Position numbers and translations under genes: made by a program. A model generated the notes under the pieces. It was not told where the DNA came from, searched no databases, and saw nothing but the letters and a program-made list of their open reading frames with translations. From Plumapathes pennacea (taxonomy: Eukaryota; Cnidaria; Anthozoa; Antipatharia; Myriopathidae), in assembly GCA_964036295.1 (NCBI GenBank), contig OZ038463.1:4393274-4457273 (forward strand): 64,000 nt of DNA, given 5' to 3'. This document shows positions 1 through 12,541 of this stretch, one piece after another (the stretch's first letter is position 1; the number at the start of each line of letters is the position of its first letter).

Positions 1-761
1 GGCTTGTAAAATGGTGAGGGACTCCCTTGGTGGTAACGATGCGTTACTGAAGACACTTCACACATGAGCTGCACTAACGATACTTGACAAGAAAAACGTT
101 GATACACGAAAAGCGTTATCAGGCCAGCATGCTACTATGGCCTATTCAAGATCTGGTGAAGCCCATGAAATGCAATCTTAGCTAAGAAGAAATTAAAAGG
201 ACTGCATAGCTTTCCCTTCGGGGCATAAAGAATTAATTAAATCGTAAAACCAGTAACACACAAGTATTCACAGCCTTTCTGGGATCAGAATACCTGTAAT
301 GATCTAAATAGAACTTTTAACTTTTCTATATCTCTTCCTATACATTAACTAGATTTCAAAGTCATTTCCTTTTGCGTAAAGAACAACAGCGCAATCAACA
401 AAAAAACAAGTACATGTAGAAGCCAAAGCAATTCGGTTTTGGTTTTGAAGAGTAGACTATAATCAGCAAGACAAAAACAGTCAACATCAGCTTGCTTCCA
501 TCATGACCACCAGCATAGAGCGTTGGTTTGTTTGTTTTGTTCTTATTTCCCATTCTTTGATTTACCCACAATACACAGGTCCACTACTGCAGTGTATTCT
601 GTCAGAAACTTCACTGGTCCACACACAAGAAACACTGCCAGCGGCTCTCGGAGGAGTACAAACGAATTCAAGAACAAGAGAAACAGCAGGTCAACGGCCA
701 ATCACAGGACTCGGATAATGACAAAGCACATGACACTGAAGGGGGGGAGCAAGTGTCATAA
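1..761 (+). CDS. ANKMY2: ANKMY2-like, ankyrin repeat and MYND zinc finger protein, C-terminal end (partial)
   Basis: Only the 3' end is present. Exon remnant 1-13 encodes ACKM and ends at a GTGAGG donor. The last exon, 579-761, starts after a CACAG acceptor in the same phase and reads [18 protein letters not shown], then a Gln/Glu/Asp-rich hydrophilic tail to TAA at 759-761 (60 residues). Joined, they give the second half of a MYND finger (CxxC, then YCSxxCQ, HW, HKxxC); the first zinc-binding pair lies before the window. In ANKMY2 the MYND finger also sits near the C terminus after ankyrin repeats and is followed by a similar charged tail; the family is linked to ciliary signalling in vertebrates. 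Other MYND proteins are possible because the ankyrin part is not visible. The exon junction and the finger are clear; the ortholog name is inferred from the tail and from finger placement. Confidence 0.8.
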
Positions 762-988
762 CTCTTCTCTTACACTTAAATCGCAGGTTTTCTTGTTTTC
801 GTTAGGCAAGTGTTTCTTTCAATTCTTTACTTATCCTTAAAATTTGACAACAAAGTACGTAGAACGTAATATGCTTATAAGGCTACTTGTTTGTTTGTTC
901 GTTTTTATTGTTTGCCTTTTTATCTATTTTTATCTATTAGTTTTTTTGCCTGAGTAGATGTAAATTATCAAAGTGCATGCGCTATCGC

Positions 989-1219
989 TGGAAAATTCTA
1001 CCCTTTTACAGAGTGTAAATATGGCTAGCCTATGTTTTACACGTAATTTACACATAATGTATCAGGGTTTTACGTAATGTGTAAATTCTTTTTACATACT
1101 CTCTGCCCATTTACACAATTTGTAAGTGCATGTAAATGTCAATTTGCTAGCAAAGACTGGGTCATTTACGTACATTTTACCCCGTTTTACACAATGTGTT
1201 AAAGGATAGAATTTCCCAG
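989..1219. mobile_element. Short inverted-repeat element (MITE-like)
   Basis: The left end (CTGGAAAATTCTACCCTTTT) and the reverse complement of the right end agree over about 22 bases. The interior repeats variants of TTTACAC/GTGTAAA many times in both orientations, so the single strand could form several hairpins. No clear target duplication was found. It codes for nothing visible. Confidence 0.5.
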
Positions 1220-1738
1220 TGTATGCAATTTAAGTACGAATTGTTTTTATTATTGATTAATATAGATGTATATCATATCGAATAATATCACAGAATATCA
1301 TATCGAATCGAAGTTGCTGCCTGCTATCGTAGATGCAGGCTTGTTGTACTATATTGCTAGAACCTGGGTTCCGAAGCTAGTGCTGTCGAAAATTTGGCCG
1401 GACATCATTCAGAAGAAGTACCAGTAGCTGCCGCGCCGGTCGTCTTGGTTTTCTCGAATTTTCAGCCTTGCCGCACCAGAGACATGTTCGAAATATTTAT
1501 TTATGTTGAAGATATTTCAGTCTTGGTAGATAGCCTGTTGTATTTTCTACAAGCTGGGATCATTTTGAAGGTTCTAGTCCAATGGGGCCACTCCATTGGG
1601 TCTTATCGGAGAATGATACTGATTAGCTTCTTCAGCTAGTTTAAATAAAGTCAATACAGTAATTATCCCACATGCCCGAAAAAACTACGGGAATATTAAT
1701 TGTGTGCTAAACTATTCAGCTTGTTGTGACTGAACTTA

Positions 1739-1975
1739 GGCCCCGTCCACACTAATCCGGATAAATTTGAAAACGAAGGTTTGGTATGAAAAATGCATCG
1801 AAAGTTTTCCGTCCACACTACCGTTTTCGAATCGTTTTTGCTGTCCACATTAAAACGCGTTTTAGAAAATATTCGTTTTTCGGCCATCGAAAACGCGTCT
1901 TGGTGTGGACGGGAGGCCAAAACGGATAAGTATATATCCGTTTTCAAATTTATCCGGATTAGTGTGGACGGGGCC
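1739..1975. mobile_element. 237-bp MITE with TTA target duplication (PIF/Harbinger-like)
   Basis: Ends GGCCCCGTCCACACTAATCC and its reverse complement are near-perfect over about 38 bases, flanked on both sides by TTA (1736-1738, 1976-1978). The inside repeats the GTCCACACTA / GTGGAC theme. A three-base TWA duplication is typical of PIF/Harbinger elements; assignment to that superfamily is inferred from the duplication only. Confidence 0.75.
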
Positions 1976-2701
1976 TTAAAGTTGCAGGATAATGCAATCC
2001 ATGCAAGTTTGCTGTTTGCGTTTGCTTTTCACAAAAGGCCGTACTAGCCAATCTCCACAGAAAACGTATTCCCATTGACTTAGAAATAATATCTTTATTG
2101 CCTTACGCTGCTTTTCTCGTTGAAGCTGGTATCTACAACAACTACCGAACGTAATGGTTGTTGTGTATTTTTATCTGATGCTCTACAAAAATAATAAAAA
2201 TGTAAAAGATATTGTATGATCAGCGTCATCAGCTAAAAGTCGCCTGTGTGACTCAGTTAGCTCATCTGAATAATTACTTTTATGTACTCACTCGGGTAAA
2301 TATAATCCAAAACATCCAATTGTAACGTTCCATCGGTTAACAGGACAGTAATATATGGATATGCCAAAATTGAATATTGACAGGTCAAGTTCAGACACCG
2401 AGCTTTTAAATGCAAATGTTCATTGTTTGAGTTTAATTTGAAGTAACTTCGGTTAATATAGACTGTTTTTATGAATAAAGTGTAAAAACGCTGCAGAGAA
2501 GTGGAATGACGTTAGAGAGTTTAGATAAAAGGGTGGATGAGGGAGCAAATCGAACTTACACATGTGATACATGATAGAACATTGCACCTTGGCTAGTGAA
2601 AGGGTTACCAAGTTGCAAGACCTCGATAAAAAAAGTGTACGGTGTCACAAAGGCGGTGCCACTGAAGTAGGCTGCACAAAATAATCTCTACACCACTGAA
2701 T

Positions 2702-3394
2702 TCAATTTGAAAACAGATTTAAAATAGCCACGCACAGACCAATAACAAGAAATCCGCTGGCCAGCCGCAGGGAAGCCGCGTTACACAGATCTCCTTGGCA
2801 ACAGCTGACGTCACACTCATCTCCGGAAACTTCCCGTTTGTTTGCCTCTCCACAAGAGTCTTTAAGCTTGGTGCATGTGGCTTTCGCCATACACCTTTTC
2901 GCATATGGTCCTGTTATTTGCGTCGAGGCATAGATTTTGCCGCAAGTGTCTTCCTCTGGCGAACATCGCACTTTCTCTCGATTCAGGTCACAATCTTCCC
3001 ACGAGGCGTGGCTCTTGCAAGTGTAGCAGTGCAGCGGTGGCACTGGCGCGTTGCACTTGTCGCCGTGACAACACTTCACTTCGCACTGCAGTTGCTTTCC
3101 TTTGACAAGTTTGGCGCAGGCTTCTTGAAGGAGTTGGCAAGTGCCCGTGTTGGAGCAACCTCTGGAGTAGCTTTCCACCTTTTCACCCTTGTTGTAGATG
3201 CTGCTGCACATGTTGTAATTTGAAGAGCACGCTTTCTCCTTGCTATTTTTGTCGCACTCGTCCCAGGACTTGGCGCTCTCACAAACAACACAGGTTATCT
3301 TGGACGGTGGGGATTGGGTCGTGGAATTCTCGCATGTGGTCCATTCGACAGATATGAGAACTGAAAGATAAGCATTTTTGCATATTGAGGCCAT
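2702..3394 (-). CDS. Secreted or GPI-anchored protein with two LU (Ly6/uPAR) domains
   Basis: Two consecutive cysteine-rich modules of about 80 residues each begin ITCVVC.. and LHCYTC.. and each closes with the LU signature CC-x-GD-x-CN (CCHGDKCN and CCQGDLCN). The C terminus is a short hydrophobic stretch (ASGFLVIGLCVAILNLF), as expected of a GPI-attachment signal. LU proteins form disulfide-bonded three-finger folds and act outside the cell in adhesion, receptor modulation or complement control; the partner of this one is unknown. The start is uncertain. Reading straight through, Met at 3392-3394 precedes a short hydrophobic segment that could be a weak signal peptide. Alternatively TTTCAG at 3361-3366 is an acceptor and a phase-1 signal-peptide exon lies upstream on the minus strand; a hydrophobic minus-strand segment at 9003-9081 has the right phase but a weak donor. 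The certain coding part is 2702-3360. Confidence 0.8.
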   Translation of the reverse strand: MASICKNAYLSVLISVEWTTCENSTTQSPPSKITCVVCESAKSWDECDKNSKEKACSSNYNMCSSIYNKGEKVESYSRGCSNTGTCQLLQEACAKLVKGKQLQCEVKCCHGDKCNAPVPPLHCYTCKSHASWEDCDLNREKVRCSPEEDTCGKIYASTQITGPYAKRCMAKATCTKLKDSCGEANKREVSGDECDVSCCQGDLCNAASLRLASGFLVIGLCVAILNLFSN

Positions 3395-3418
3395 TTTGTA
3401 CAAACATTTCTGATTCAA

Positions 3419-6170
3419 TAAAATTTCGAGCCGGATAACGGCACACGGTACGTGGATACCGTCATAGGTGACTCAAATTGTTCTCTGACTGAAACTGAAA
3501 ACAAATATTTTATTGACAAAGTTGGATTCATTCTAGAAAACGACATGTCGACTGAACTGAGATTAAAGTTCTCAATGACTGAATCGGGAGTGTTCATGTT
3601 TAAATCCTGTTGATTTTACTTATGATGTAGATCGACAAGGGGCAGTAGAGCAGTAAGCTTTGACTTCTTGGAATGCAAATAATTTAGAGAAAAGAATATT
3701 TCTAATTTTACATTATATTATCATTGCACTCAACTTCTCTGTAGTAATAATGGTAAAAATATATGTACTGTGGTAGTAATTATTATCTAATAATGAATTT
3801 ACTAGCGTGTATTATAATATTTACCAAAAACAGTTCAACCAATCCCACTAATTGTGGACAACAGATTAGCAAGAGAAACGTGCGAAAAGTTTGACCCCAG
3901 TGTCTAATACTAATATTGTGCACCGGTCAAAACAAAAGAGTTGCAAGACATTTGTGAACAAATGGTAAATGTGGCGTAATTGACGGCTAAGCCTCCTCAT
4001 TAGTCGCATGCAACGTGCTAGCATTCATGCTCGTGGCATTCCAAGCCAATAGAACTTTGAATACACTCAGTTCAACAATCTAATTCATACTGTCTCTCGA
4101 GTTCAACAATCGTTTTAGGCTAAGCTGTCACACTGATCTGACTAAATCCTGCCATGTTAGTTGATGTGATACCGTAAGGATTCTACTGACTCAATAAAAT
4201 GTAGACGTAGATATCTGAAAATCTCTGCTAGCAAATCAGTGCAGAAACCGCCGCCGAGTAGTCCGACAGAATAAATAACGTATAGAATCTAGCAACAAAC
4301 GAAGTAACCTAAACGACAAAATGCCAACCCGCCTTTTGGCACATGATATTCTCAGCTTTATAAAGTCGTCACAGAGAATTAAGAAAGGTTCCCTGGCAAG
4401 CAAAGACTGATAATGTTATGATGGCCCAAGGCAACTTACAGCAGCGAAGTAAAACCAGTACACGCAATAAAACGCTATGATTTGCAAAGCTTTTCATTTC
4501 CTTACATCGTACTGTGCTAGCAAGTTTACCTTTTCACTAATTGGCCCAATTATGTTCAGTTTCTGTTCAAGTTATTTACGGCATCACTTATAACACTTGA
4601 CGATCTACGTCAACTTGTCGAGGGCTTCATTGCCCAACTCGTGACGAGCTTCACGTTCAAGTTTTATTTGACAGATCAGGAGCTGAATACTTTCTTGATT
4701 GAGCCAAAACTTTTCGGTGCAGTAACTACAAGTGAGTCGTCGATTTCCCCATTGCAAATTACCGTTTTATATTTGTAGAGTCTCAGCCGAGCCTGACCGC
4801 CTGCATGTCCCGTTTTCTTTGATGTCGAGTCAGATTTAAGCCACATGGCGCTCGACATGGTCGAAATTCTTCACACTGAAAACACTACATAACTTGAAAA
4901 TCTGAAACGTGAACACCACTGGTTTTATGGTAGCCTGCAAATTATAATATGTTTGTTCTTTGCCGGATCAGTCATTATTTGGTTTGACGCACTGTCTGCG
5001 AATCGGACGAAACTGGCAAACAAAAATTATTCGGTGACAACTAAGGAGTCAATTTGCTTCGGTAAAGAAGTTGTTCCATCATAATCGATGGTAGGATCTG
5101 ATCGTCGCTTATTCGAACAAAATTATCATATCAGGGATCGAGCGTTTTTGTCGTATACACAGCTGTAATTAATTCTCTCTAACCTCCAGAGGATAGGTTT
5201 GAACGACCCCGTACAGTTTGCTCGGTTGCTTTTCTGCTCCTTCGAGCTATCCTTGCAAGAAAACGCAGCCCAGCAAGTGATGCGTACAATGATTGACGAC
5301 AGTGGTAGAACAAAACCTCAAGCAACTACAAACCCTAAACCTAGGTAAACATACCTACTACTAAGACCCACAAAGTGCGACACCATCTTGAATCTGCCAT
5401 GTTTATATGATATCCCGGCGTATGTTCATCAACCTTGTTATGGAGCGGGATTTCTGAATGCGCCAACACATTTAAATGAATGCGCAGAACTTCTGTGCTC
5501 TCGTTGGTTAACAATGCGCCTAATGACAGTTTATAGAGGCAATTCAAATACAACAAAGAAACATGCATTAGCAGGTAATTAGGCAGGATTAATAGTCAGG
5601 CTTATCGCATTGTGAATCTTTTAACAATAAAGTGTAAAGTTGGCGTTACCATATGGCTAATTTTAAGACTCCATGTCGGATATTGGAAGCCCTTGCTTTT
5701 AACAAAACCTGCTACACAAGGAATACTCTCGCCATTTTTAGCTGCTAGTTTACACTTTAACTCAACATAGTTGAGGTTTTTCATGACAAATATCAATATA
5801 CAAACGCAGATATTTGACAGGTAAATTAAAGTAAATCGAAGGCTGTGCCGTTAACAGGCCAGGGTGGATACCAGACGTGTAATTAGGTTTCAAGCGTACA
5901 TTGCTTTTGTCCAGGTGAGAATTCAAAATTTTAATAGTTTAAAAATATTTACTGAAGTGTATTTTACAAGTTGGACCATGATTCCAACACCTATGGACGG
6001 AAGTCTGTGATTAAGGATACAGCCTTTAAATGTATAACACCAGTCACTGATAGTCAATACAAAACTATGCTTTAACCCGACGTGCATGGAAATTGTCGTA
6101 GTGGGGGGAACAGCGTGACAAATCTGTCTCAAATGGTCCCAGAACCCGCCCGGTTAAGCAGGAGAACCAG
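3419..6170. other. Gene-poor stretch upstream of the LU-domain gene
   Basis: No exon is recognised. A 60-codon minus-strand frame at 4676-4858 starts in a good context (ACCATGTCG) but matches no family I know. The frames at 5602-5796 and 5923-6132 also lack recognisable features. An undetected 5' exon of the LU-domain gene could lie here. Confidence 0.4.
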
Positions 6171-6173
6171 GTC

Positions 6174-6322
6174 AGTTTGTTCAAGTTTAATTTTATTCGT
6201 AAACATTCTTGTGGTACAATCGAGTGAAATCTCCATAGAGTTCCGTCATAAAATCTGACCCATCAAGTTGCGCCCGCGAAGTATCAGCGGATTCGCCCCC
6301 AAAGCTTGGGCCGGCTGTGCTG
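6174..6322. repeat. Diverged half copy of the 55978-56333 inverted-repeat element
   Basis: The order of blocks TAAACATTCTTGT, CGAGTGAAATC, TTGCGCCCGCGAA, TATCAGCGGA, then CTTGGGCCGGC matches the right arm of the complete element near 56.2-56.33 kb with scattered substitutions. The left arm is missing here, so it looks like a truncated old copy. Confidence 0.65.
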
Positions 6323-6688
6323 ACATACGCACATGGAGCTGTTATCTCGCGTTTTTTTTCAAACCCCCTTTCAAATTTAACTCAGCATAGTAAGTTGACA
6401 AGTATCTTGTATTTCAATATACGGCAAATGATAAAAGGAAAGTATGTTTTTGGTATTCGGACTTTTGAAATTGGCCGGAAAATCAATTTAGCAGAACTGG
6501 CCAGAAACACATCCTGTAGGGACTGTGGACTGTGGACTGAACAACTAGTTAAAAGGACATTCTTAGGTACTCTAGCTGTAACGGAATATTTATTGCACAA
6601 GTAATTCCATTTTACATATTTTTAATCATTATCTTAGTATTTTGTAATAGTATATGTATTTTATTTATTTAGTATTTTTAGTAATTCA

Positions 6689-6990
6689 TATATAGAGGAT
6701 ATTACACGGCGGCGCGAAGATATGAATTTTATTTTCGAGTGGTAAAATATTGTTTTTACCACGAGAAAATAAAATCCATATCTTCAAGCCGCCGTGTAAT
6801 TTTCTTTTTATTATATTAGACACGTGTGTTTTACGAGAAATTGCACAAACAACCGTGCAAAAGCGGGAAATGATTCCAACGATATCCTCACTAGTGAGGA
6901 TATGGAAAATACGCCACTCGGGTCCCGGATGTAGTTTCGTATGGATTTTACGCACGGTATATTTTCCAGTAAAACACTCGTGTCTATATA
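6689..6990. mobile_element. ~300-bp hairpin MITE, copy 1 of 5
   Basis: It starts TATATAGAGGATATTACAC and ends CACTCGTGTCTATATA. A central inverted repeat joins GAATTTTATTTTCGAGTGG to its complement CCACGAGAAAATAAAATCC, but this copy lacks the ~30-base loop present in the copies near 22.1, 25.4 and 50.8 kb. A second short palindrome (ATCCTCACTAGTGAGGAT) lies at about 6882-6903. No coding capacity. Confidence 0.85.
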
Positions 6991-7034
6991 ATAAATATTA
7001 ACTAGAATTATTAGATAGTGTTTCCCCGATTAAT

Positions 7035-7098
7035 AGGGCACATGTGCCCGGCTTTAAAAACCGAAACCTTAATAAAGTTCTTGATTGATTGATTGATT
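7035..7098 (+). repeat. LINE-like 3' tail with (TTGA)n end
   Basis: A short GC-containing segment GGCACATGTGCCCGGCTTT leads into AATAAAGTTC and then five tandem TTGA/ATTG units. This arrangement resembles the 3' ends of CR1/L2-type non-LTR elements, which carry short tandem repeats rather than poly-A. No reverse transcriptase coding is present, so it would be a strongly 5'-truncated copy. Confidence 0.45.
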
Positions 7099-9081
7099 CT
7101 ACTATATTTACGGACTTCTCCAGCCAGGTGACATCGTCCCTTTGCCGGGGATTTTTCCAGGCAACTTTTAGATTACATCGAGTTCGAGATAAGTGAATCG
7201 ATCGAATCTTAGCCTGCCACTGCATAATTTTCTGGCAGCCTTTGGATCCCACCAGAAACGAGTAAAGAATCGCATTGCGAAAAACATGAATTATATAAAA
7301 AGAAGAAAATATTGACAGGAAGACGAAAAGGGGCAAAATATAAATGATGACAGATGACAATAAATATTCTAGAAGCGCCTCGCTGTGAAATTATAGTATC
7401 TCCAATATGGCATTTCCGAGCTGATAAAAAATTGATGTTATTATTTTCACTGGCGCCAACGAGATCACTCGAGTATTTATTTGTCAAGTGTTTTTTCTGT
7501 GGTCTAATTGGAAAGCTAAATGCAGGTGTTTTCCTTAATTAGAATCGCTTAGCGAAAAAACCGGCCGCTGCTTCGCATGTGTGACACACGAAATGACTTT
7601 CGCCACTAAATCTCGAGTCCCCTTGGGCGGCAGCAAGGTACAGTAACTCAATGTATGATGAACGCAAAGAAATATGACACAATGTAGTTGTCAACAGAAA
7701 AGACTGCTACACGGGCAGTGCAGTAAAACGTCAATCTGTTAAAATAGAGAGGCAATTAATAGCATACTTAGTGAGAAGTCAGTCAAAATGTATATTCTCT
7801 GAAGGAAAACTTCGAACGGAGACCTTCGCGAGCGGTGTTTTTAAAGTATCAGGCAGTGCGGTTTTTAAGCAACCATTTAGCCGACTTGGTCGCACTATTG
7901 ATAAGCGTATTGTTTTGAGCTGACGCAAACATATATTGCACTATGAAACAAAATAACCCCAACTTCAATGCACAACATTCGAGATATAATTGATTCAAGT
8001 TCACCTGGATCAGCAAACCACAAGTTTCAAAATTTCTTATAAATAACATTTAGACATGAATTGGTGCTGTGGATTTCTTTGGATTGGTGAATTTCTTTCT
8101 TACAAAGAGAATGAACGGATATATATGTAACAGGAAGACCGACATTCAAAACTGTTAAAATATTCACTCGGGTTCCCTGGGAATCCTCGTCAATCGCGCC
8201 GCGCTAGCAAGTCTAAATATCATTCAGAGTCCATGGAGAAGTAAAATTTTGGTTTTCAACATTAGAGCACCGGCTGTTGTCGAACATTTAATTTGCATAC
8301 TACCACCCACAGCATAACAAATTAAAATGATCGCGGGTCGCAGATTTAATAGTGAAGTTTGAGCAGATATAAGTCAGAATTAGCAAATAACAGTGATGGA
8401 CTACACTGAATTTACCGCTCTCGCAAGATTTTTTGAGATCATTTATGAAGTTTTCTTTTGAAGTGAAAACGGGTCTCTAGAGTAAATCACAAAGCAAAGA
8501 GATTGAGGAAAGTACCAAATCAGGCTTATGCTTCTTAAACGAAGATTGATGTTTCAAAAAAAAAAAAAAAAAATGTTTAAATGTTGCAGCTGTTGCAGAA
8601 AATGTCAAGCAAATCTTGGTTATCATTACTTACAGTCCATTTGATATATGATAATGAAGAACCGTCACTCAATTGTTTGAACAATTCTCAAGACTTCAAT
8701 AATGTCGCTAACTCATATCGCCCTGGCCTTTAGTTAACCTGTCAAATATACAAAGCACAAAAGGATTTATCGTAAAGGATTTTTCCTTTTAGTATTCATA
8801 GTTCTAGCTATAAACAACAGGCCTGTGTAAACTTGGTCAAAGTCAGAATGTGTTACGAAAATTGACGAAGGGCGATGTCATGAAAGACGCTATAGCATGT
8901 AAGTGACCATACGTGCTAACACCTGCTGCTTACCCGCTTTTTTGTTTTCTAAACATATACTATGAAACTGGCATTTCTTGCAACGCCATGTCAGCTCAAT
9001 ACCAAAACAAAACAAAAACATCAACCGCACCAAGAGGAACGTGAACGATGCTAAAATGAAATAATTAAACGCTCTTCTCAT

Positions 9082-9261
9082 TCATGGGAGTCTACGTTTT
9101 GAATGCTGACGACCAGGATTTTCTTCGAAGCCTTCGCTAAAACGGACTCGCAAGTTGATGCAAGGTTTCGTCGCGCTGGCTTGCGTCCTGTAACACTCTG
9201 GGCGAAACGGATCGTTGCGTTTCGACGCAAGTTTCTTCATCGTTTGGTCGGTGTCCGCCAT
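9082..9261 (-). CDS. Putative small ORF or first exon, 59 aa, unrecognised
   Basis: The frame starts in the animal-like context CAAAATGGCGGAC and reads MADTDQTMKKLASKRNDPFR.., basic and hydrophilic, with a local GC content well above its surroundings. It stops at TGA, and an overlapping ATG opens a hydrophobic frame (9003-9081). Nothing in it matches a family I know. It could be a first coding exon with an unrecognised donor, a short protein, or chance in a CpG-rich patch. No neighbour supports a function. Confidence 0.22.
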   Translation of the reverse strand: MADTDQTMKKLASKRNDPFRPECYRTQASATKPCINLRVRFSEGFEENPGRQHSKRRLP

Positions 9262-9695
9262 TTTGGACATGCCTTTGGCAGTTCATTGCAACTGTTCTGT
9301 TCAATTCTCCCTTCAGTTGTCATGAGGCCGGGGCATACGCACAGGGAAATAGTATCCGATTGTATTGTACCAAAAAGATCCAACAATTAACTCTGAGTGG
9401 CAAGCACGGCCAGACTTCCGCCTGGCCTTCTTATTAATTTCTTTAATTTCAACGCTTGATTTTATTCGAGTGCTATTGTTGTCTAGCCCTAAAGAAGTTC
9501 TTGAAAGACTGTCACTTACAACAGCAGACCATTTCCGAGTTGTCTTTTGATTATGTTTCAACAAAAGTGAAAAAGTGAAAAGTCTTTTATATTAACACAA
9601 CTGAATAAAATAGCCAGACTGCACCTTGGACCTATGCTTTTTTTAAATTGGTCGAAGTACGTTTTGCAGCGGTCTCGGCCAATCAGCAAAAGGGA

Positions 9696-9850
9696 ACCAA
9701 TTGTGACTGTTTTAGCCGACTGTTCATGCAAGCTGAATGAACTCTATGACTCTATTCCTCGTAAAACCAATTGTGACTGTTTTAGCCGTCTGTTAATACA
9801 AGCTAAATGAACTTTCCAGACTCTATTCCTCGTGAGACCAATTGCTAATT
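9696..9850 (+). repeat. Tandem duplication, ~70-bp unit
   Basis: Two units begin ACCAATTGTGACTGTTTTAG at 9696 and 9766 and each continues to CTCTATTCCTCGT; a third partial unit begins at 9838. Units differ by small indels and substitutions. Confidence 0.8.
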
Positions 9851-11063
9851 ATACTTACCTCTGGTGGTTAGTTGAAATCGTTTCCTTTATACGGAAAAAG
9901 GCGATGTCAACCTAAAAAATTTCCAGAACTGGCCAAAACTCAGTTAATGTAATCGATTCTGAGCGATCACCCAAATGAAAGGCGAGTATAATTCTGTTAA
10001 CTGTACTTGAATGGAGGCCAAATTTCACAGTTAGAAAAAGGTTAGAAGTACCAAAATTGGACTCTTTTCGGAAAGGCAGATAACTCCTTGATTCCTTAAT
10101 CTGTAAATCTCAATTCCAGTTCCCTACTGCTTATAAAGCTGGGGCACTACACTAGGTCGGATTTTGGGGCGTTAACGAAACTTGTGGTCTACGGTAAAGT
10201 GTAAACACGAGGTCGGTCCAGAGCGATTTTCTCACAATCAATCCGTGCGTTCTGAAAGCCTATTTGATACGTAACATACATCTTTCAGAAGCAGAGCGGA
10301 GCAAAAGTGCTCTCCGTTCCAAACTGTATAACTTATATAATTTAGTATATTGTCTAAGTTCAGTGAACAAGTGATGACTGAAATTTTCTTACTTCACCCG
10401 AGTTGAAAGAGAATATCTATTTTCGTGCTTTATCCTTTAACACTATCAGTTCTATCTGAGTCTCTCCTAGAGATGCATCGCGCATTTTGGAGAGGTATTT
10501 AGAACTTTTCTCAAAACCATAATTATGAATTGAATACTCAGTAAATTATCCCAAAAAACTGCAGTTTTATTCCGACTATAAATACAGAATATAACTTTCA
10601 CACTTTATGCGGGGCTTTCTGTAGCAACTTAATTCGTGTTAACTAAACTATATTTAACTGGTTGGTCTTAGTTCTCCCAGCACCGGTCAAATAAGAGCGT
10701 TTCATAGCCTCTGTTAATCTAATCTAATCCCTGAGCTCTGCGAGGATAATAATCAAGACACTAGTGCTGAAGTATCGCGCTATTTGGAGACTTCAAACGG
10801 GTCGCCATCTCGAAATCTAGTGTTCGTCTTTCAGTCAGTCTGACGTACGACCTCCAGGCGAGGTTGCTTAGCAGCTCAAGTTTTAACCACCAGTGCCTTC
10901 GTGCAAGATACCCTTTGGCTTTCCCGTTTATATTTTAGAGCTTGTGTGACCGAGACATATTTGCCAAATTAACATATTTCCGAGACTTCGAAAACAAAGC
11001 AAGCGACTATCCATGGCACCCATTTATAACAGCTTTTGCTGAAGGGTTTACCCTGGTAAAATA

Positions 11064-11342
<279 letters not shown>

Positions 11343-12449
11343 CGCTTTCAGTTTTAAATTTGTTACACTCCAAGAAACGTAATTTATGAAGTAAAAAAAA
11401 AGAAAAAAAAAGAACTTATTTGGTTATAGGATGCAGCGTTGGCTGGAGCAATCGCGGCTTCTGTTAAAATTACCAAAAATATATCGAAGATCGACTTTGC
11501 AGTAATTGAGTGACGATTATAATATGCGCTTTTTTTGGCTTGCAAGAGTCTCGGATGTATTTTTGTAATTGCGTGTAGAAAGTTCTCATTGAATTTTGGA
11601 GTTTAGCTTGTCCGCGAAAAATTGAAAACGCATCACTGTACACGTAGTCTAAACTACTATAAAACCGGACTCCTGTGCGGCATTTAGTGACTGGCCGATT
11701 GGTGACGTTGCGCTATACAACCAATGGTTTGCAAACGATTATAATCATCTAGCGGAAATTAGAGAAAAATCCCGGATCCCGAAAACCCACCTACAGGGTG
11801 ATGGGAATGTCTGCGATTATTGTATTTCTAGTAAACTTTGACACATCAGCGTGGGCTGACGCAAGTAGCACACAACTGAGTGACGTGTCAGTCGAACACG
11901 GAAAAAATATACTAGAAATACGATAATCGCAGATATCCCCTCGCTCAGTAGTCGGAAAGCGGGATTCTTGTTTATTTTCCGTTCGGACATTATTTAATTT
12001 TTTTTTTCAGCAAACCACGGCTGTGTAGCGACGTCACCAGTCGGCCGCTAAAAAAATCTTTGTCACACGGCAGTCTGGTTTAGTTCAGACAACGTGCACA
12101 GTCTGCAATTTTCGTAGACACTAGCTGAACTTCAAAATTCGCTGAGAAAACATTTACACGCAACTACAGAATACTCCCGAGGCTTGAAAGCCAAGGAAAG
12201 TCGATCTTGGACACCGAAGTTTTTATGAATTTCAAGAAAAGCCGCGATTTCTCCAGCCAATGCTTTATCCTAACCACGTACGTGTATGTTTGTTTTTTGT
12301 GTGTGCCAAATTTAGAACCGTCAAAGCGAGTCGCTTGTTTACACGCTTTCGGAATCGTGTGAATTTTGGCAGGGATTCAATTTTGAACACAACAACTTTT
12401 CAAACTGCGTTTGACGATTTTAAAATCTTTGACAGAAAAAAGAAATCAA

Positions 12450-12541
12450 GTCACTAAATAATACAAGGTCCGATTTTATTGAGCGAGCAAACCCGGTCAC
12501 TAAATAATACAAAGTCCGATTGTGTTGAGCGAGTATCTTAC
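12450..12541 (+). repeat. 46-bp tandem duplication
   Basis: Two units beginning GTCACTAAATAATACAA (12450 and 12496) and continuing through GTCCGATT..GAGCGAG lie side by side in the right arm of the palindrome. Confidence 0.8.

Larger units (their letters stand above)
762..2701. other. Intergenic, convergent 3' ends of ANKMY2-like and LU-domain genes
   Basis: This stretch lies between the stop codons of two genes that point at each other. It holds two inverted-repeat elements (989-1219 and 1739-1975, listed separately) and otherwise AT-rich sequence. The open frames at 1394-1639 and 1793-2047 show no recognisable domain; the second is the MITE itself. Confidence 0.6.
7100..10735. other. Intergenic region with no confident gene
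   Basis: No recognised exon. It contains an A tract near 8555-8572, the tandem duplication at 9696-9850 and one weak ORF at 9082-9261. The remainder is AT-rich without obvious structure. Confidence 0.4.

Noticed and set aside
4676..4858. 60-codon minus-strand frame with good start context as an exon of the LU-domain gene
   Set aside because: It is hydrophilic, not a signal peptide, and has no donor in the needed phase.
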